A stretch of 64,000 bases of DNA from Dyella_A sp050749815 (GCF_050749815.1 NZ_CP192735.1:2232001-2296000), one strand, 5' to 3'. Positions 32,445 to 42,201 are shown, numbered from the stretch's first letter. A program made the numbers and translations. The notes: generated by a model not told the origin, from the letters alone.

Positions 32445-33434
32445 TCACCACCCCGTCGCCGGTGCAGCCTGACCACTGAAAAATGCGATGCGGTCGAGAC
32501 CCGGGCGATCGGGTTCTGCCCATGTATCGGCCGCACCTGCCAATTGCTTGAATGCCTGCGCCGAACGGCTGCCCGGCGCCACGTCCACCACCGCGTTCTG
32601 GCGGCGGATGGCCTGGCGCAGGCGCTCGTCCTGCGGCACCCAGCCCATGAAATCGAGCATCACGTCGAGGAAGCGGTCGGTGACCCGCGCCAGCTTCTGG
32701 TGCAGCGCCTTGGCCTCGCCGAGGTTGCGCACCATGTTCGCCACCATGTGCAGGCGCTTCACGCCGAAGTCGCGGCTGAGCACCTTGGCCATGGCGTAGG
32801 CGTCGGTGATGGAGGCCGGCTCGTCGCACACCACCAGCACCACGTCGTCGGCCGCGGCGGCGAACATCGCCACCGAGTCGGAGATGCCGGCGGCGGTGTC
32901 CACCAGCAGAAAGTCCGGCACGGTAGGCAGCTCGTCGAAGGCGCGGATCACCGCGGCCTGCTCGCCTGAGCCCAACTGGGCCAGCCGACGCGCACCGGAG
33001 CCGGCGGGAATCACCTTCAGCCCGTGCGGCGCCTCCAGTACCAGGTCGGACAGGCCGCACAGCCCGTCGAGCATGTGGCCCAGGTGGCGCGAGGGCGCCA
33101 GGCCGAGCAGCACGTCGACATTGGCCAGACCCATGTCGGCATCCAGCAGCATCGTCTCGCGACCCATCATGGCCAGCGTCATGCCCAGGTTCACCGCCAC
33201 CGTGGTCTTGCCTACCCCGCCCTTGCCGCCGCACACCGCGATGGTGCGGCAGCGCTGGCGCGAGCCGCGCCGATCGAGGTTGGCCGCCTGCGTGGGCGCG
33301 CGAGGCGCGGCGGGCGCAGCCATGTCGGTGATCGACGAAACCATCTGCTTGAGTCCCCAGGCCTGATTCTTGATGAAGGCGCGCTCATCCAGCGCGCCGG
33401 TGGAAAACGTTGCGGGCGAGACGACGGCGCTCAT
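32445..33434 (-). CDS. fleN: Flagellar number regulator FleN/FlhG (MinD-type ATPase)
   Basis: 329 aa. Deviant Walker A IAVCGGKGGVGKTTVAVNLG (about residues 65-84) and DADMGLANVDVLLG identify the ParA/MinD group. The N-terminal extension has NQAWGLKQM, which looks like the DQAxxLR helix that stimulates FlhF GTPase, but with N for D and K for R. It limits flagellum number together with FlhF, encoded immediately upstream (ATGA overlap). Confidence 0.94.
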   Translation of the reverse strand: MSAVVSPATFSTGALDERAFIKNQAWGLKQMVSSITDMAAPAAPRAPTQAANLDRRGSRQRCRTIAVCGGKGGVGKTTVAVNLGMTLAMMGRETMLLDADMGLANVDVLLGLAPSRHLGHMLDGLCGLSDLVLEAPHGLKVIPAGSGARRLAQLGSGEQAAVIRAFDELPTVPDFLLVDTAAGISDSVAMFAAAADDVVLVVCDEPASITDAYAMAKVLSRDFGVKRLHMVANMVRNLGEAKALHQKLARVTDRFLDVMLDFMGWVPQDERLRQAIRRQNAVVDVAPGSRSAQAFKQLAGAADTWAEPDRPGLDRIAFFSGQAAPATGW

Positions 33435-34984
33435 GCGCTGGCCACCGCGAAGCCGAAGCGGTCGGCCAGCGCGCTGTCATCCAGCGCGGGCGCCGTGGCG
33501 GCGGAGGTCTTGAGCGCATGCGCGGCGCGCAGCACCAGCACGCGGGCGTCGGCCACGGCGAGGTCTTCGGGCACGCGCTGGCCGTCGGTGGTGTAGTCCA
33601 GCGGCAACTTGTGGCGGATCAGCACCGACAGCGCGCCACCCAAACTGGGCGCCTCGTCGAGCTTGGTGAACACCACGCTCGCCGGCTCCAGCGGCATGTA
33701 GGCGCGCACCGCCTCTTCCAGCGACTGCGCCTGGGCGTTGGCGGCCAGCACCAGGGAGATGCGCAGCGCGATGCCGTCGCTGTGGGCGACTTCGTTGAGC
33801 ACGTCCATCTGCTGCTCCAGCCGCGGATCGGTGCCGGACACGCCGGCGGTGTCGATCAGCACGGTGTGCTTGCCCTTGAGCATCTCCAGCACCTGGCGCA
33901 GGCTCGCCGCGTCGTCGGCCGGGTACACGCGCACGCCGAGCAGGCGACCGTAGTGCTCCAGTTGCGCGGCGGCGCCGATGCGGTAGTTGTCGGTGGACAC
34001 CAGCGCGACGTTGGCGGCGCCGTGGCGCACCACCGCCCTGGCAGCGAGTTTGGCGATCGTCGTGGTCTTGCCCACGCCGGTGGGACCGACCAGAGCGATC
34101 ATGCCGCCGTCGCTGTCGCCGCGGCCGCTGATGGCCACGTTGCGGCTGAGCAGGCCCAGCGGCAGGTAGCGCGCCTGCTCGGCGCTGATCTGCTCGGGCA
34201 GGTCGTCGGCGAGCTGGCGGGCGACGTCGGCGTCGATGCCCAGGCGGGTGAATTCGCGCAGCACGCGGGCGCGCAGCGGATGGCGGCGCTCCATGTCGTT
34301 CCAGGCCAGGCTGGACAGCTGCATCTCCAGCATTTCGCGCAGGCTGCCGAGCTCGGCACGCATGCGCGCGGTGTCCTGCATGGCGCGTTCCACCGCCGGA
34401 TGCATCGGCACCGGCTCCTCGGTGGCGCTGGCCACGGGGGCGGGCCGCGCGGTGGGTGCCGGCGCGGCGTTGGCCTGGGCCGGAGCGACCGACGCGGTGG
34501 GAGCGGCCGGACGCGGCGCGTGGTGAATGGCGGCAGCGGCGGGCGGCGCGACCTGCGGCGCCACCGGCGCTTCGATTTGTGCCGCCGGCGCAACCGGTGC
34601 GCGCGGCGCCGGGGCCGGACGCGTGGCCACGGGCCGTTCGATGGGCGCAGCGACAGCGGGCGCGGCCACAGCCGGCGTCTCGGGCACCGATGGCGCGATC
34701 GGCGCGCTGGTCTGGCGACGCCACAGGCGCGGTGAGGGTGCGGTGTCGGCCACCGGCGTCGGCGCCTTGACGGCTGGCGTCGGCGCTTCGTCACTGCCAG
34801 GGGCCGGCGTGCCGTGGCGGGCGGCCTCGCGCACCAGCGCCTCGTCGTAGTCGAGCGCGGCAATGATCTCGATGCCTTCGGGCAGGCGACGGGTGGAGAG
34901 GATCACCGCATCCGGGCCCTGCTCCTCGCGCACCAGCTTCATGGCCTGGCGCATGTCCGATGCGACGAAACGTTTGATCTTCAT
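33431..34984 (-). CDS. flhF: Flagellar biosynthesis GTPase FlhF
   Basis: 517 aa. The N-terminal B domain begins MKIKRFVASDMRQAMKLVRE and continues into a long Ala/Pro-rich low-complexity stretch (about residues 65-190). The NG domain is SRP-like, with P-loop GPTGVGKTTTIAKLAA, VLIDTAGVSGTDPRL and FTKLDEAPSLGG. It places the polar flagellum. A 191-bp gap to flhA shows no clear promoter. Confidence 0.95.
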   Translation of the reverse strand: MKIKRFVASDMRQAMKLVREEQGPDAVILSTRRLPEGIEIIAALDYDEALVREAARHGTPAPGSDEAPTPAVKAPTPVADTAPSPRLWRRQTSAPIAPSVPETPAVAAPAVAAPIERPVATRPAPAPRAPVAPAAQIEAPVAPQVAPPAAAAIHHAPRPAAPTASVAPAQANAAPAPTARPAPVASATEEPVPMHPAVERAMQDTARMRAELGSLREMLEMQLSSLAWNDMERRHPLRARVLREFTRLGIDADVARQLADDLPEQISAEQARYLPLGLLSRNVAISGRGDSDGGMIALVGPTGVGKTTTIAKLAARAVVRHGAANVALVSTDNYRIGAAAQLEHYGRLLGVRVYPADDAASLRQVLEMLKGKHTVLIDTAGVSGTDPRLEQQMDVLNEVAHSDGIALRISLVLAANAQAQSLEEAVRAYMPLEPASVVFTKLDEAPSLGGALSVLIRHKLPLDYTTDGQRVPEDLAVADARVLVLRAAHALKTSAATAPALDDSALADRFGFAVASA

Positions 34985-35175
34985 GCGTGCTTGCTCCGCA
35001 GCGAATGGCGGGAAACCGGGGACGAGGCGCGCGATGCGGTGCGGCGGACGGCGTCGGCGGCGAACACCACGATGCCGGCGGGATGCCGCGCCACGCGATG
35101 CCAGCTCAGCGCCGGTGGCGTGGCCGCGTTGTGGCTCGACTCTCGCTTCTCAGTTCTCATCGCTCGTTCCTCGCT

Positions 35176-37266
35176 TCAGCGTCCCAGCGCCTGCACCAGC
35201 CGCACCCGGCGGTTGTCAGGCACCTCGTTGTAAGCGAGTACGTGCAGGTTCTGTGCCACGTGGCGGGTGAAGCGCGCGAGCCAGGTGCGCAACTGCGGCG
35301 CCACCAGCAATACCGCCGGTTCGCCACTCATTTCCTGCTTCTGCGCGGCCTCGGCCACGCCCTGCTGCAGGCGGTCGGCCAGGCCCGGCTCCACCGCCGC
35401 GCCGGTGCCGCCGTTGCCGGTGAGCGAGTTCATCAGGATCTGCTCCAGCTCCGGCGCCAGCGTGATGACGGGCACCTCGGTGCCCAGCCCGATGATCTCC
35501 TGCACGATCTGCCGGCCCAGGGTGACGCGCACGGCGGCGGTGAGCACGCCGGGATCCTGACTCTGGCTGGCGTGCTCCGCCAACGATTCGACGATGGAGC
35601 GCATGTTGCGGATCGGCACCCGCTCGGCCAGCAGGTTCTGCAGCACCTTGACCACGGTGCCCAGCGCCAGGCGCTTGGGCACCAGGTCTTCGACCAGCTT
35701 GGGTGCGCTCTGCGCCAGGCGATCCAGCAGCTGCTGCACGTCCTGGTGGCTGAGCAGCTCGTGGGCGTGGCTGCCCAGGATGTGCGACAGGTGCGTGGCG
35801 ATCACCGTGGCCGGATCGACCACCGTGTAGCCCAGCGACTGCGCGTTGTCGCGCTGGCCCTGCTCGATCCACACCGCTTCCAGCCCGAACGCCGGATCGC
35901 GCGTGGGGATGCCCGGCACCGGGCCGTGCACATGGCCGGGGTTGATCGCCAGCAGGCGATCGGTATGCACCTCCGCCTCGCCCATCGGCACGCCCATCAG
36001 GGTGATGCGGTAGGTGTTGGGGCCCAGATCCAGGTTGTCGCGGATGTGCACCGCCGGCACCAGGAAACCCAGCTCCTGCGACAGCTTGCGGCGCACCGAC
36101 TTGATCCGCCCCATCAGCTCGCCGCCCTGGTGCGTGTCCACCAACGGAATCAGCCGGTAGCCCACTTCCAGCCCCAGCGGATCGACGCTGGCCACGTCCT
36201 CCCAGCCCAGCTCCAGCCGCTCGGCGGGCGCGGCCGGCGGCGGCACCTCGGCGGCCTTCTGCGCCACCCGGGCGGCGGCATCGCGCTCGCGCTTGATCAT
36301 CAGCCAGGCGGCGCCACCGCAGGTGGAACCGAGCAGCAGGAACGCAATGTTCGGCATGCCCGGGATCAGCCCCATCACGCCCAGCACCGCACCGGCCACG
36401 GCCAGCGCGCGCGGCTGGCCGAAGATCTGCGATACCAGCTGCTTGCCCATGTCCTGCGCCTTGGACACGCGGGTGACGATCACCGCGGCGGCAATGGACA
36501 GCATCAGCGAGGGCACCTGCGCCACCAGGCCGTCGCCGATGGTGAGCAGGGTGTAGGTCTTGGCGGCCTCCGATGCCGACAGGCCGTGCTGCAGCACACC
36601 GACGAAGAAGCCGCCGACGATGTTGATGATGAGGATCAGGATGCCGGCCGTCGCGTCGCCGCGGACGAACTTCGACGCACCGTCCATCGAACCGTAGAAG
36701 TCCGCCTCTTCGCGCACTTCCTGGCGGCGCTCGCGCGCCTGTTCCTGGGTCAGCAGGCCGGCATTGAGGTCGGCGTCGATCGCCATCTGCTTGCCGGGCA
36801 TCGCGTCCAACGTGAAGCGCGCGGTGACTTCCGACACGCGGGTGGCGCCCTTGGTGACCACCACGAAGTTGATGATGGTGAGGATCGCGAACACCACCAG
36901 GCCGACCGCGAAGTTGCCGCCGATGACGAACTCGCCGAACGCCTCGATTACCTTGCCGGCCGCTCCCGGGCCGTCGTGACCGTGCAGCAGCACGACGCGG
37001 GTGGAGGCGATGTTGAGCGCCAGGCGCAGCAGCGTGGCCATCAGCACCACGGTGGGAAACGCGGCGAATTCCAGCGGCCGCATCACGTAGATCACCGCCA
37101 GCAGGATCACCAGCGAGAGCGCGATGTTGAAGCTGAAGAGCATGTCCAGCAGGAACGGCGGCAGCGGCAGCATCACCATCGCCAGCGCGGCCAGCAGCAC
37201 CACCGGGGCGCCGATGCCGCGTCGACCGATCTGCTTGAGGTTGTCCAATGCTCCGACGGCGGCCAT
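35176..37266 (-). CDS. flhA: Flagellar type III export apparatus protein FlhA
   Basis: 696 aa. About eight membrane helices in the first 330 residues (PLPPFLLDMLFSFNIALSLV and on) include the conserved cytoplasmic FHIPEP-type loop (RVSEVTARFTLDAMPGKQMA). A C-terminal cytoplasmic domain docks chaperone-substrate complexes. Part of the export gate with FlhB/FliP/FliQ/FliR. Confidence 0.96.
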   Translation of the reverse strand: MAAVGALDNLKQIGRRGIGAPVVLLAALAMVMLPLPPFLLDMLFSFNIALSLVILLAVIYVMRPLEFAAFPTVVLMATLLRLALNIASTRVVLLHGHDGPGAAGKVIEAFGEFVIGGNFAVGLVVFAILTIINFVVVTKGATRVSEVTARFTLDAMPGKQMAIDADLNAGLLTQEQARERRQEVREEADFYGSMDGASKFVRGDATAGILILIINIVGGFFVGVLQHGLSASEAAKTYTLLTIGDGLVAQVPSLMLSIAAAVIVTRVSKAQDMGKQLVSQIFGQPRALAVAGAVLGVMGLIPGMPNIAFLLLGSTCGGAAWLMIKRERDAAARVAQKAAEVPPPAAPAERLELGWEDVASVDPLGLEVGYRLIPLVDTHQGGELMGRIKSVRRKLSQELGFLVPAVHIRDNLDLGPNTYRITLMGVPMGEAEVHTDRLLAINPGHVHGPVPGIPTRDPAFGLEAVWIEQGQRDNAQSLGYTVVDPATVIATHLSHILGSHAHELLSHQDVQQLLDRLAQSAPKLVEDLVPKRLALGTVVKVLQNLLAERVPIRNMRSIVESLAEHASQSQDPGVLTAAVRVTLGRQIVQEIIGLGTEVPVITLAPELEQILMNSLTGNGGTGAAVEPGLADRLQQGVAEAAQKQEMSGEPAVLLVAPQLRTWLARFTRHVAQNLHVLAYNEVPDNRRVRLVQALGR

Positions 37267-37308
37267 GGCTTGTATCCCTTGGATGGCGCGGCGCCGTCGC
37301 CGGCACCG

Positions 37309-38451
37309 CTACAACTTGTACGGACCCATCAGGTCCGGATCGATTTCCGGCTGCGGCGGCGGCGGGGGCGGCGTGTCGCCGCGGGCACCGGCCTGCTTGA
37401 GCTGGAACACGTAGGCCAGGATCTGCGCCACCGCGACATACAGCGACGCGGGGATTTCCCGACCCAGCTCGGTGGTTGCATACAAAGCGCGTGCCAACGG
37501 CGGCGACTCGACCAGCGGGATGCGATGACCGGCCGCCACGGCGCGGATCTGCTGGGCCATCACGTCCACACCCTTGGCGATCACGCGGGGCGCGCCGAAG
37601 CGGTTTTCGTCGTACTTCAGCGCCACCGCGAAGTGGGTGGGGTTGGTCACCACCACGTCGGCGGTGGGCAGGTCCTGCATCATCCGGCGGCGCGCCATCT
37701 GGTGCTGCACCTGGCGGATGCGGCCCTTGAGCTCGGGGTTGCCCTCGGTTTCCTTGGACTCGTCCTTGAGCTCCTGCTTGGTCATGCGCTGTTTCTTGTT
37801 GTGATCGAACTTCTGGTACAGCGCATCCACCCCGCCGATCAGACCCAGCATGACGCCAAAGGTGAGCGCGGCGCGGCCGAGCAGGCTGATCGAATCGGCG
37901 ATGCCGAACGCGACGGATCCGCGACCGGTCGTCAATAATTCGCCTTGCCAGTGACGTAAAAGCAGCACCAGCGCAAAACCGATCAGCACCAGTTTGAGCA
38001 GCGCCTTGCCCAGCTCCACCAGGCCGCGCATGGCGAAGATCTTGCCCAGCCCGGCGATCGGATCGAGCCGCTCGAACTTCGGCTGCAGCGCCTGCGCGCT
38101 GAAATTGAGCCCGCCCAGCAGGATCGGCGCGGCCAACGTGGCCAGCACGGTGGCGATCGCCACTGGTGCGAACAGCGCCAGCGCCTCGCTCACTGCCAGG
38201 TGCAGCACGCGACCGGGCAGCGCTTCGGAGAACAGCGCCTCGCGCGAGTAACCCAGCCCTAAGCCGTAGATGGTGCGCATGTGCCCCATCGCCGCCGGCG
38301 CGCTGGACATCAGCGCCGCGACGCCGGCCAACACTACCAACGCGCCGGAGAGGTCACGCGATCGCGGGACGTCGCCTTTTTCGCGCGCTTCCTTGAGGCG
38401 TTTTTCGGAAGGTTGTTCGGTGCGGTCTTCGGCGCTGCTCTCCTCGCTCAC
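37309..38451 (-). CDS. flhB: Flagellar export switch protein FlhB
   Basis: 380 aa. Four membrane helices, then the autocleavage motif in VVTNPTHFAVALKYDE (about residues 264-279). The N-terminal signature DRTEQPSEKRLKEAREKGDV is present. It has a C-terminal extension rich in Pro (TPPPPPPQPEIDPDLMG). It switches export from rod/hook to filament substrates, possibly with the FliK-like and FhlB-like proteins at 20.8-22.3 kb. Confidence 0.96.
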   Translation of the reverse strand: MSEESSAEDRTEQPSEKRLKEAREKGDVPRSRDLSGALVVLAGVAALMSSAPAAMGHMRTIYGLGLGYSREALFSEALPGRVLHLAVSEALALFAPVAIATVLATLAAPILLGGLNFSAQALQPKFERLDPIAGLGKIFAMRGLVELGKALLKLVLIGFALVLLLRHWQGELLTTGRGSVAFGIADSISLLGRAALTFGVMLGLIGGVDALYQKFDHNKKQRMTKQELKDESKETEGNPELKGRIRQVQHQMARRRMMQDLPTADVVVTNPTHFAVALKYDENRFGAPRVIAKGVDVMAQQIRAVAAGHRIPLVESPPLARALYATTELGREIPASLYVAVAQILAYVFQLKQAGARGDTPPPPPPQPEIDPDLMGPYKL

Positions 38452-39230
38452 GGCGCGCCTCCCGTGCCGGCCAGCTCATGCATCAGCGACCAGGCGCTGT
38501 CGGTGAGCGACTGGAATGCTCCGGGCAGGCTGCGCAGCGACAGCCACAGCACCACGATGCCCAGCGTGACGGTGATCGGAAAGCCGACCGCGAACAGGTT
38601 CATCGACGGCGCCGCGCGACTGATCGCGGCAAAGCCGATGTTCACCACCAGCAGCGAGGTGACCGCCGGCAACGCCACGCGCACGGCGCCGGCGAACAGC
38701 TGCGCACCGAACATCACCACCGCATGCATGCCGTTGGCACCGATCACGCCGCTGCCGGGCGGCAACGTGCGGAAGCTTTCGGCCAGCAGCGCCACCAGCT
38801 GCAGGTGGCCGTTCATCGCCAGGAAGATCAGCGTCACCAGCACCATGTACAGCTGGCTCAGCACCGGCGTGCTGCCGCCGCCCTCGGGGTTCACTACCTC
38901 GGAAAAACCCAGGCTCATGCTCTGCGACACCATCTGGCCGCCGAACGCCACCGCCTCGAACACCAACTTGAGCACGAAGCCGATCGCCGCGCCGATCAGC
39001 ACCTGGCCGACCATGGTCGCCACACCCTGCGCGCTCATCGGATCGACCGTGGCCGGCGACAGCGGCGCCAGCACGAAGGTGAGCAGCATGACGATCGCCA
39101 CGCGGATGCGCGCCGGGATGGTGGTGTTGCCGAACACCGGTGCCACCATCACCAGGCCGCCCACACGGCCCATCGCCCACAGCAACGAACCCACCCAGGC
39201 CTGCAGCTGGGCCAGGTCCACCTCGGTCAC
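38448..39230 (-). CDS. fliR: Flagellar export gate protein FliR
   Basis: 260 aa with about six hydrophobic segments (VGGLVMVAPVFGNTTIPARI; FEAVAFGGQMVSQSMSLGF). The start is GTG 39230, overlapping the fliQ stop (GTGA); the longer open frame upstream is not protein-like. It overlaps flhB (ATGA). Confidence 0.94.
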   Translation of the reverse strand: MTEVDLAQLQAWVGSLLWAMGRVGGLVMVAPVFGNTTIPARIRVAIVMLLTFVLAPLSPATVDPMSAQGVATMVGQVLIGAAIGFVLKLVFEAVAFGGQMVSQSMSLGFSEVVNPEGGGSTPVLSQLYMVLVTLIFLAMNGHLQLVALLAESFRTLPPGSGVIGANGMHAVVMFGAQLFAGAVRVALPAVTSLLVVNIGFAAISRAAPSMNLFAVGFPITVTLGIVVLWLSLRSLPGAFQSLTDSAWSLMHELAGTGGAP

Positions 39231-39496
39231 TTGATCGCCCCCGGCAGGCCGGTGATCAGGTCGTGCGTGAAGCGCACCAGCGTGCGCAGCATCCACGGGC
39301 CGGTGATCAGCGCCACTGCGGCCATGGCGATCAGCTTGGGGATGAAGCTGAGCGTCATCTCGTTGATCTGCGTGGCCGCCTGGATCACGCCGATCAGCAG
39401 GCCCACCGCCAGCGCGGTGAGCAGCAGGGGCGCGGCGACCAGCATGGCGATGTACAGCGCGTGCTGGCCGAATTCGATGACGGATTCGGGGGTCAT
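39227..39496 (-). CDS. fliQ: Flagellar export gate protein FliQ
   Basis: 89 aa, two membrane helices (ALYIAMLVAAPLLLTALAVG; LIAMAAVALITGPWML) with the conserved GVIQAATQINEMTLSFIPK between them. ATG 39496 begins MTPESVIEFG, the usual FliQ start. Confidence 0.95.
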   Translation of the reverse strand: MTPESVIEFGQHALYIAMLVAAPLLLTALAVGLLIGVIQAATQINEMTLSFIPKLIAMAAVALITGPWMLRTLVRFTHDLITGLPGAIK

Positions 39497-39566
39497 GGCA
39501 GCTTCGTTCCCTCTCCCTCGGCCACGCCGGGGGAGAGGGTTGGGGAGAGGGGGAAGCCGTTGGAGA

Positions 39567-39591
39567 GCATCGCCCGCGAGCGGGCTCCTAC
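39567..39591. repeat. Single REP unit between fliQ and fliP
   Basis: One right-hand arm (GCATCGCCCGCGAGCGGGCT then CCTAC) of the GTAG-type palindrome without its inverted partner. It lies in the 118-bp spacer between fliP and fliQ, next to a GGGGAGAGGG purine run. It may act as an intercistronic hairpin. Confidence 0.85.
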
Positions 39592-39614
39592 GGGGCGTCG
39601 ATGGGGAGCGGGGG

Positions 39615-40442
39615 TCATGTGTAGAAGCTCCCGGCCAAGGTGCCGATGAGCAGGGTCCAGCCATCGACCAGCACGAACAGCATGATCTTGAACGGCAGCG
39701 AGATGATCATCGGCGAGACCATCATCATGCCCATCGACATCAGCACGCTGGCCACGACGAGATCGATGATCAGGAACGGGATGAACAGCAGGAAGCCCAT
39801 CTGGAACGCGGTCTTCAGCTCGCTGGTCACGAACGCCGGCATCGCCACGCGCAGCGGCACGTCGGCCTTGCTGGCGTAGGGCTTCTCGTTGGCCAGATGG
39901 GTGAACATCTGCAGGTCCGCATCGCGGGTCTGGTCGAGCATGAAGCGCTTGAACGGCGCGGTGGCCGCCGGCAGCGCCTGCTCGGCGGTGAGCGTGCCGT
40001 CCATGTACGGCTTCACGCCGTCGGTATAGGCGTGGTTGAGCACCGGCGACATCACGAACAGAGTGAGGAACAGCGCCAACCCCAGCAGCACCTGGTTGGG
40101 CGGCGTGGACTGCGTACCCAGCGCCTGGCGCAGGAAGCCGAGCACGATGATGATGCGGGTGAACGATGTCATCATCAGCAGCACGGCCGGCAGCAGCGTG
40201 AGCACCGTCATCAGTGCCAGCACCTGCAGGGACAGCGTCCAGCTCTGGCCGCCGCCCGGCGCACTCTTCACGGTGAGCACGGGGATGCCGGCGCCGGAGC
40301 TGGGCAGCGAAGCGGGCATGCTCAGCGCAGGCGCGGTGGCCGGCGCATTGGCCGACTGCGGCGCCGCGGCAGCGACCAGCGGCAGCAGTGCGCACACCAA
40401 CAGCAGCGCAAGGCGAACGGCAAAACGGGACAGGCGCGTCAT
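39615..40442 (-). CDS. fliP: Flagellar export gate protein FliP
   Basis: 275 aa with a cleavable signal peptide (LALLLVCALLPLVAAAAP) and four further helices. The FliP signature MMTSFTRIIIVLGFLRQALG is followed by LFLTLFVMSPV. Core of the export gate. It overlaps fliO (ATGA). Confidence 0.96.
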   Translation of the reverse strand: MTRLSRFAVRLALLLVCALLPLVAAAAPQSANAPATAPALSMPASLPSSGAGIPVLTVKSAPGGGQSWTLSLQVLALMTVLTLLPAVLLMMTSFTRIIIVLGFLRQALGTQSTPPNQVLLGLALFLTLFVMSPVLNHAYTDGVKPYMDGTLTAEQALPAATAPFKRFMLDQTRDADLQMFTHLANEKPYASKADVPLRVAMPAFVTSELKTAFQMGFLLFIPFLIIDLVVASVLMSMGMMMVSPMIISLPFKIMLFVLVDGWTLLIGTLAGSFYT

Positions 40443-40840
40443 GGCGTGCGCTTCCAGCGGGCCAGCAGCTCGGCGAAGCCGGGCGCGGGCGCGGCCGGCG
40501 GCGCGGCCTCGTCGTTCGTCGCCACCTCGCCATCGAATACGTGCAGCGTGCGCAGGCCGCCCTGCCCCACGCCCACCAGCAGACGCTTGCCGTTGGCTTC
40601 CAGCAGCAGCACACGGTCACGCGCACCGACGGCGAGCGTCTCCACGCAGCGGATGCGGCGACCGCCCGGCGTGGTGCGCGCCTGCAGGCGCTTGCTGAGC
40701 CAGCCGGCGGCGAAGATCAGCGCGATGATGCCGGCCAGGCTCAGCACCACGCGCAGCAGTTCGGCGCCCACGTTGATCTCGGGGGCGGCGGCCGCGGCCT
40801 GGGCGGCGGGAGCGAGCAAGGCGAGCATCATGGTCGACAC
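40439..40840 (-). CDS. fliO: Flagellar biosynthesis protein FliO
   Basis: 133 aa. One membrane helix (VLSLAGIIALIFAAGWLSKR), then a small cytoplasmic domain (IRCVETLAVGARDRVLLLEA). Assists FliP assembly. The N-terminus MLALLAPAAQAAAAAPE may be a signal peptide. Two bases separate it from fliN. Confidence 0.92.
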   Translation of the reverse strand: MSTMMLALLAPAAQAAAAAPEINVGAELLRVVLSLAGIIALIFAAGWLSKRLQARTTPGGRRIRCVETLAVGARDRVLLLEANGKRLLVGVGQGGLRTLHVFDGEVATNDEAAPPAAPAPGFAELLARWKRTP

Positions 40841-40842
40841 GC

Positions 40843-41172
40843 TCAGCGCAGCTTGCGCACGCGCTCGGCGGGGCTGATCACGTCGGTCAGGCGGATGCCG
40901 AACTTCTCGTTGATCACCACCACCTCGCCGTGCGCGACCAGGGTGCCGTTGACGAACACGTCCAGCGGTTCGCCCGCGGCGCGATCGAGCTCCACCACCG
41001 AGCCCTGGTTGAGCTGCAGCAGATTGCGGATGCTGATACGGGTGCGGCCGACCTCCATCGCCAGCGTGACCGGCACGTCCAGGATCATGTCCAGGTTGAC
41101 GTCCTTGCCGTCGAGGTTGTCCAGCAGGGCACGCTCGGCGGTGGCCTGCGCGGCTTCAGGTGTGCTGCTCAT
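40843..41172 (-). CDS. fliN: Flagellar motor switch protein FliN
   Basis: 109 aa. SpoA domain with LDVPVTLAMEVGRTRISIRN, GEPLDVFVNGTLVAHGEVVV and NEKFGIRLTDVISPAERV. Forms the lower C-ring with FliM and helps dock export substrates. It overlaps fliM (ATGA). Confidence 0.96.
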   Translation of the reverse strand: MSSTPEAAQATAERALLDNLDGKDVNLDMILDVPVTLAMEVGRTRISIRNLLQLNQGSVVELDRAAGEPLDVFVNGTLVAHGEVVVINEKFGIRLTDVISPAERVRKLR

Positions 41173-42185
41173 GACGGGATCTGCTCCATGGAAAAGTCGC
41201 TGTGCAGGCGCGCCTCGCGGCGGCCCGCCTGGGCTTGGAATCGCACGGCCTTGTGGCCGTTGGCCTGGCCGTAGCGGCCGCGGAAAATCGGCACGTCTTC
41301 GGCGAATACGGTGGTGAACTCGGGCAGCTGCACCGGGATCACGTCGCCGGGGCGCAGCTGCAGGAAGTCGCCGATGCTGATCTCGGTTTCCAGCAGCAGC
41401 GTGCTGAGTTCCACGTCGGCGTCGAGGATTTCCTCGTGCAGGGTCTCGCTCCAGCGATCGTCGCGGTCCACGCGATCGCTCTGCACGCCCGCGTCGAGCA
41501 GGGTGCGGATCGGCTCGACCATGGCGTACGGCAAGGTGAGGTGGATCTCGCCGCCGCCGCCGTCCAGCTCCACGTGGAAACGCGACACCACCACCGTCTC
41601 GGTGGGGCTGACGATGTTGGCGAACTGCGGGTTGATCTCGGAGTTGAGGTATTCGAACTCCAGCGGCAGCACCGGCGCCCACGCCTCGACCATGGCGGCG
41701 AACAGCTCCACCAGCATGATCTGGATCACGCGGTTCTCGGTGGCGGTGAAGTCGCGCCCTTCGATGCGCGCGTGATAACGGCCGTCGCCGCCGAAGAAGT
41801 TGTCGATCACGGTGAACACCAGCCGCGGCTCCATCACCACCAGCGCGGTGCCGCGCAGCGGCTTGATGCGCACCAGGTTGAGGTTGCTGGGCACCGCCAG
41901 GCCGTGCACGTACTCGGCAAACTTCACCATGCGCACGCCCAGCACCGACACCTCGCAGGTCTTGCGCAGCACGCTGAATACGCCGGTGCGGAAGTAACGC
42001 GCGAAGCGGTCGTTGACCATCTCCAGCGTCGGCAGGCGGCCGCGCACGATGCGGTCCTGCTGGGTGAAGTCGTACTGGATGACGGCATTGGGATCGAGCG
42101 GCTCGTCGCCACCGGTCTCCACCGCACCGCCTTCGACGCCGTCCAGCAGCGCGTCGATTTCGTCCTGGGAAAGCAGGTCGCTCAT
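41169..42185 (-). CDS. fliM: Flagellar motor switch protein FliM
   Basis: 338 aa. The N-terminal CheY-binding peptide LSQDEIDALLDG (residues 5-16) is followed by the middle CheC-like domain and a C-terminal SpoA domain (IPVQLPEFTTVFAEDVPIFR). Couples CheY-P binding to motor reversal. Its N-terminal peptide closely resembles the three linker repeats of CheA2. Confidence 0.96.
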   Translation of the reverse strand: MSDLLSQDEIDALLDGVEGGAVETGGDEPLDPNAVIQYDFTQQDRIVRGRLPTLEMVNDRFARYFRTGVFSVLRKTCEVSVLGVRMVKFAEYVHGLAVPSNLNLVRIKPLRGTALVVMEPRLVFTVIDNFFGGDGRYHARIEGRDFTATENRVIQIMLVELFAAMVEAWAPVLPLEFEYLNSEINPQFANIVSPTETVVVSRFHVELDGGGGEIHLTLPYAMVEPIRTLLDAGVQSDRVDRDDRWSETLHEEILDADVELSTLLLETEISIGDFLQLRPGDVIPVQLPEFTTVFAEDVPIFRGRYGQANGHKAVRFQAQAGRREARLHSDFSMEQIPS

Positions 42186-42201
42186 CGCGGTTCTCCGCTC
42201 G

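Noticed and set aside
34985..35175. Possible sigma-54 promoter between flhA and flhF
   Set aside because: One GG-N10-GC pair occurs, but the surrounding bases do not match TGGCAC or TTGC well enough to report.
34987..37938. 983-codon open frame antisense to flhA and flhB
   Set aside because: Same high-GC shadow effect; conserved FlhA and FlhB on the other strand explain the region fully.
38478..40877. 799-codon open frame opposite fliR-fliQ-fliP-fliO
   Set aside because: Spans several genes and intergenic repeats on the opposite strand; the product is Gln/His/Arg-rich with no recognisable domain.
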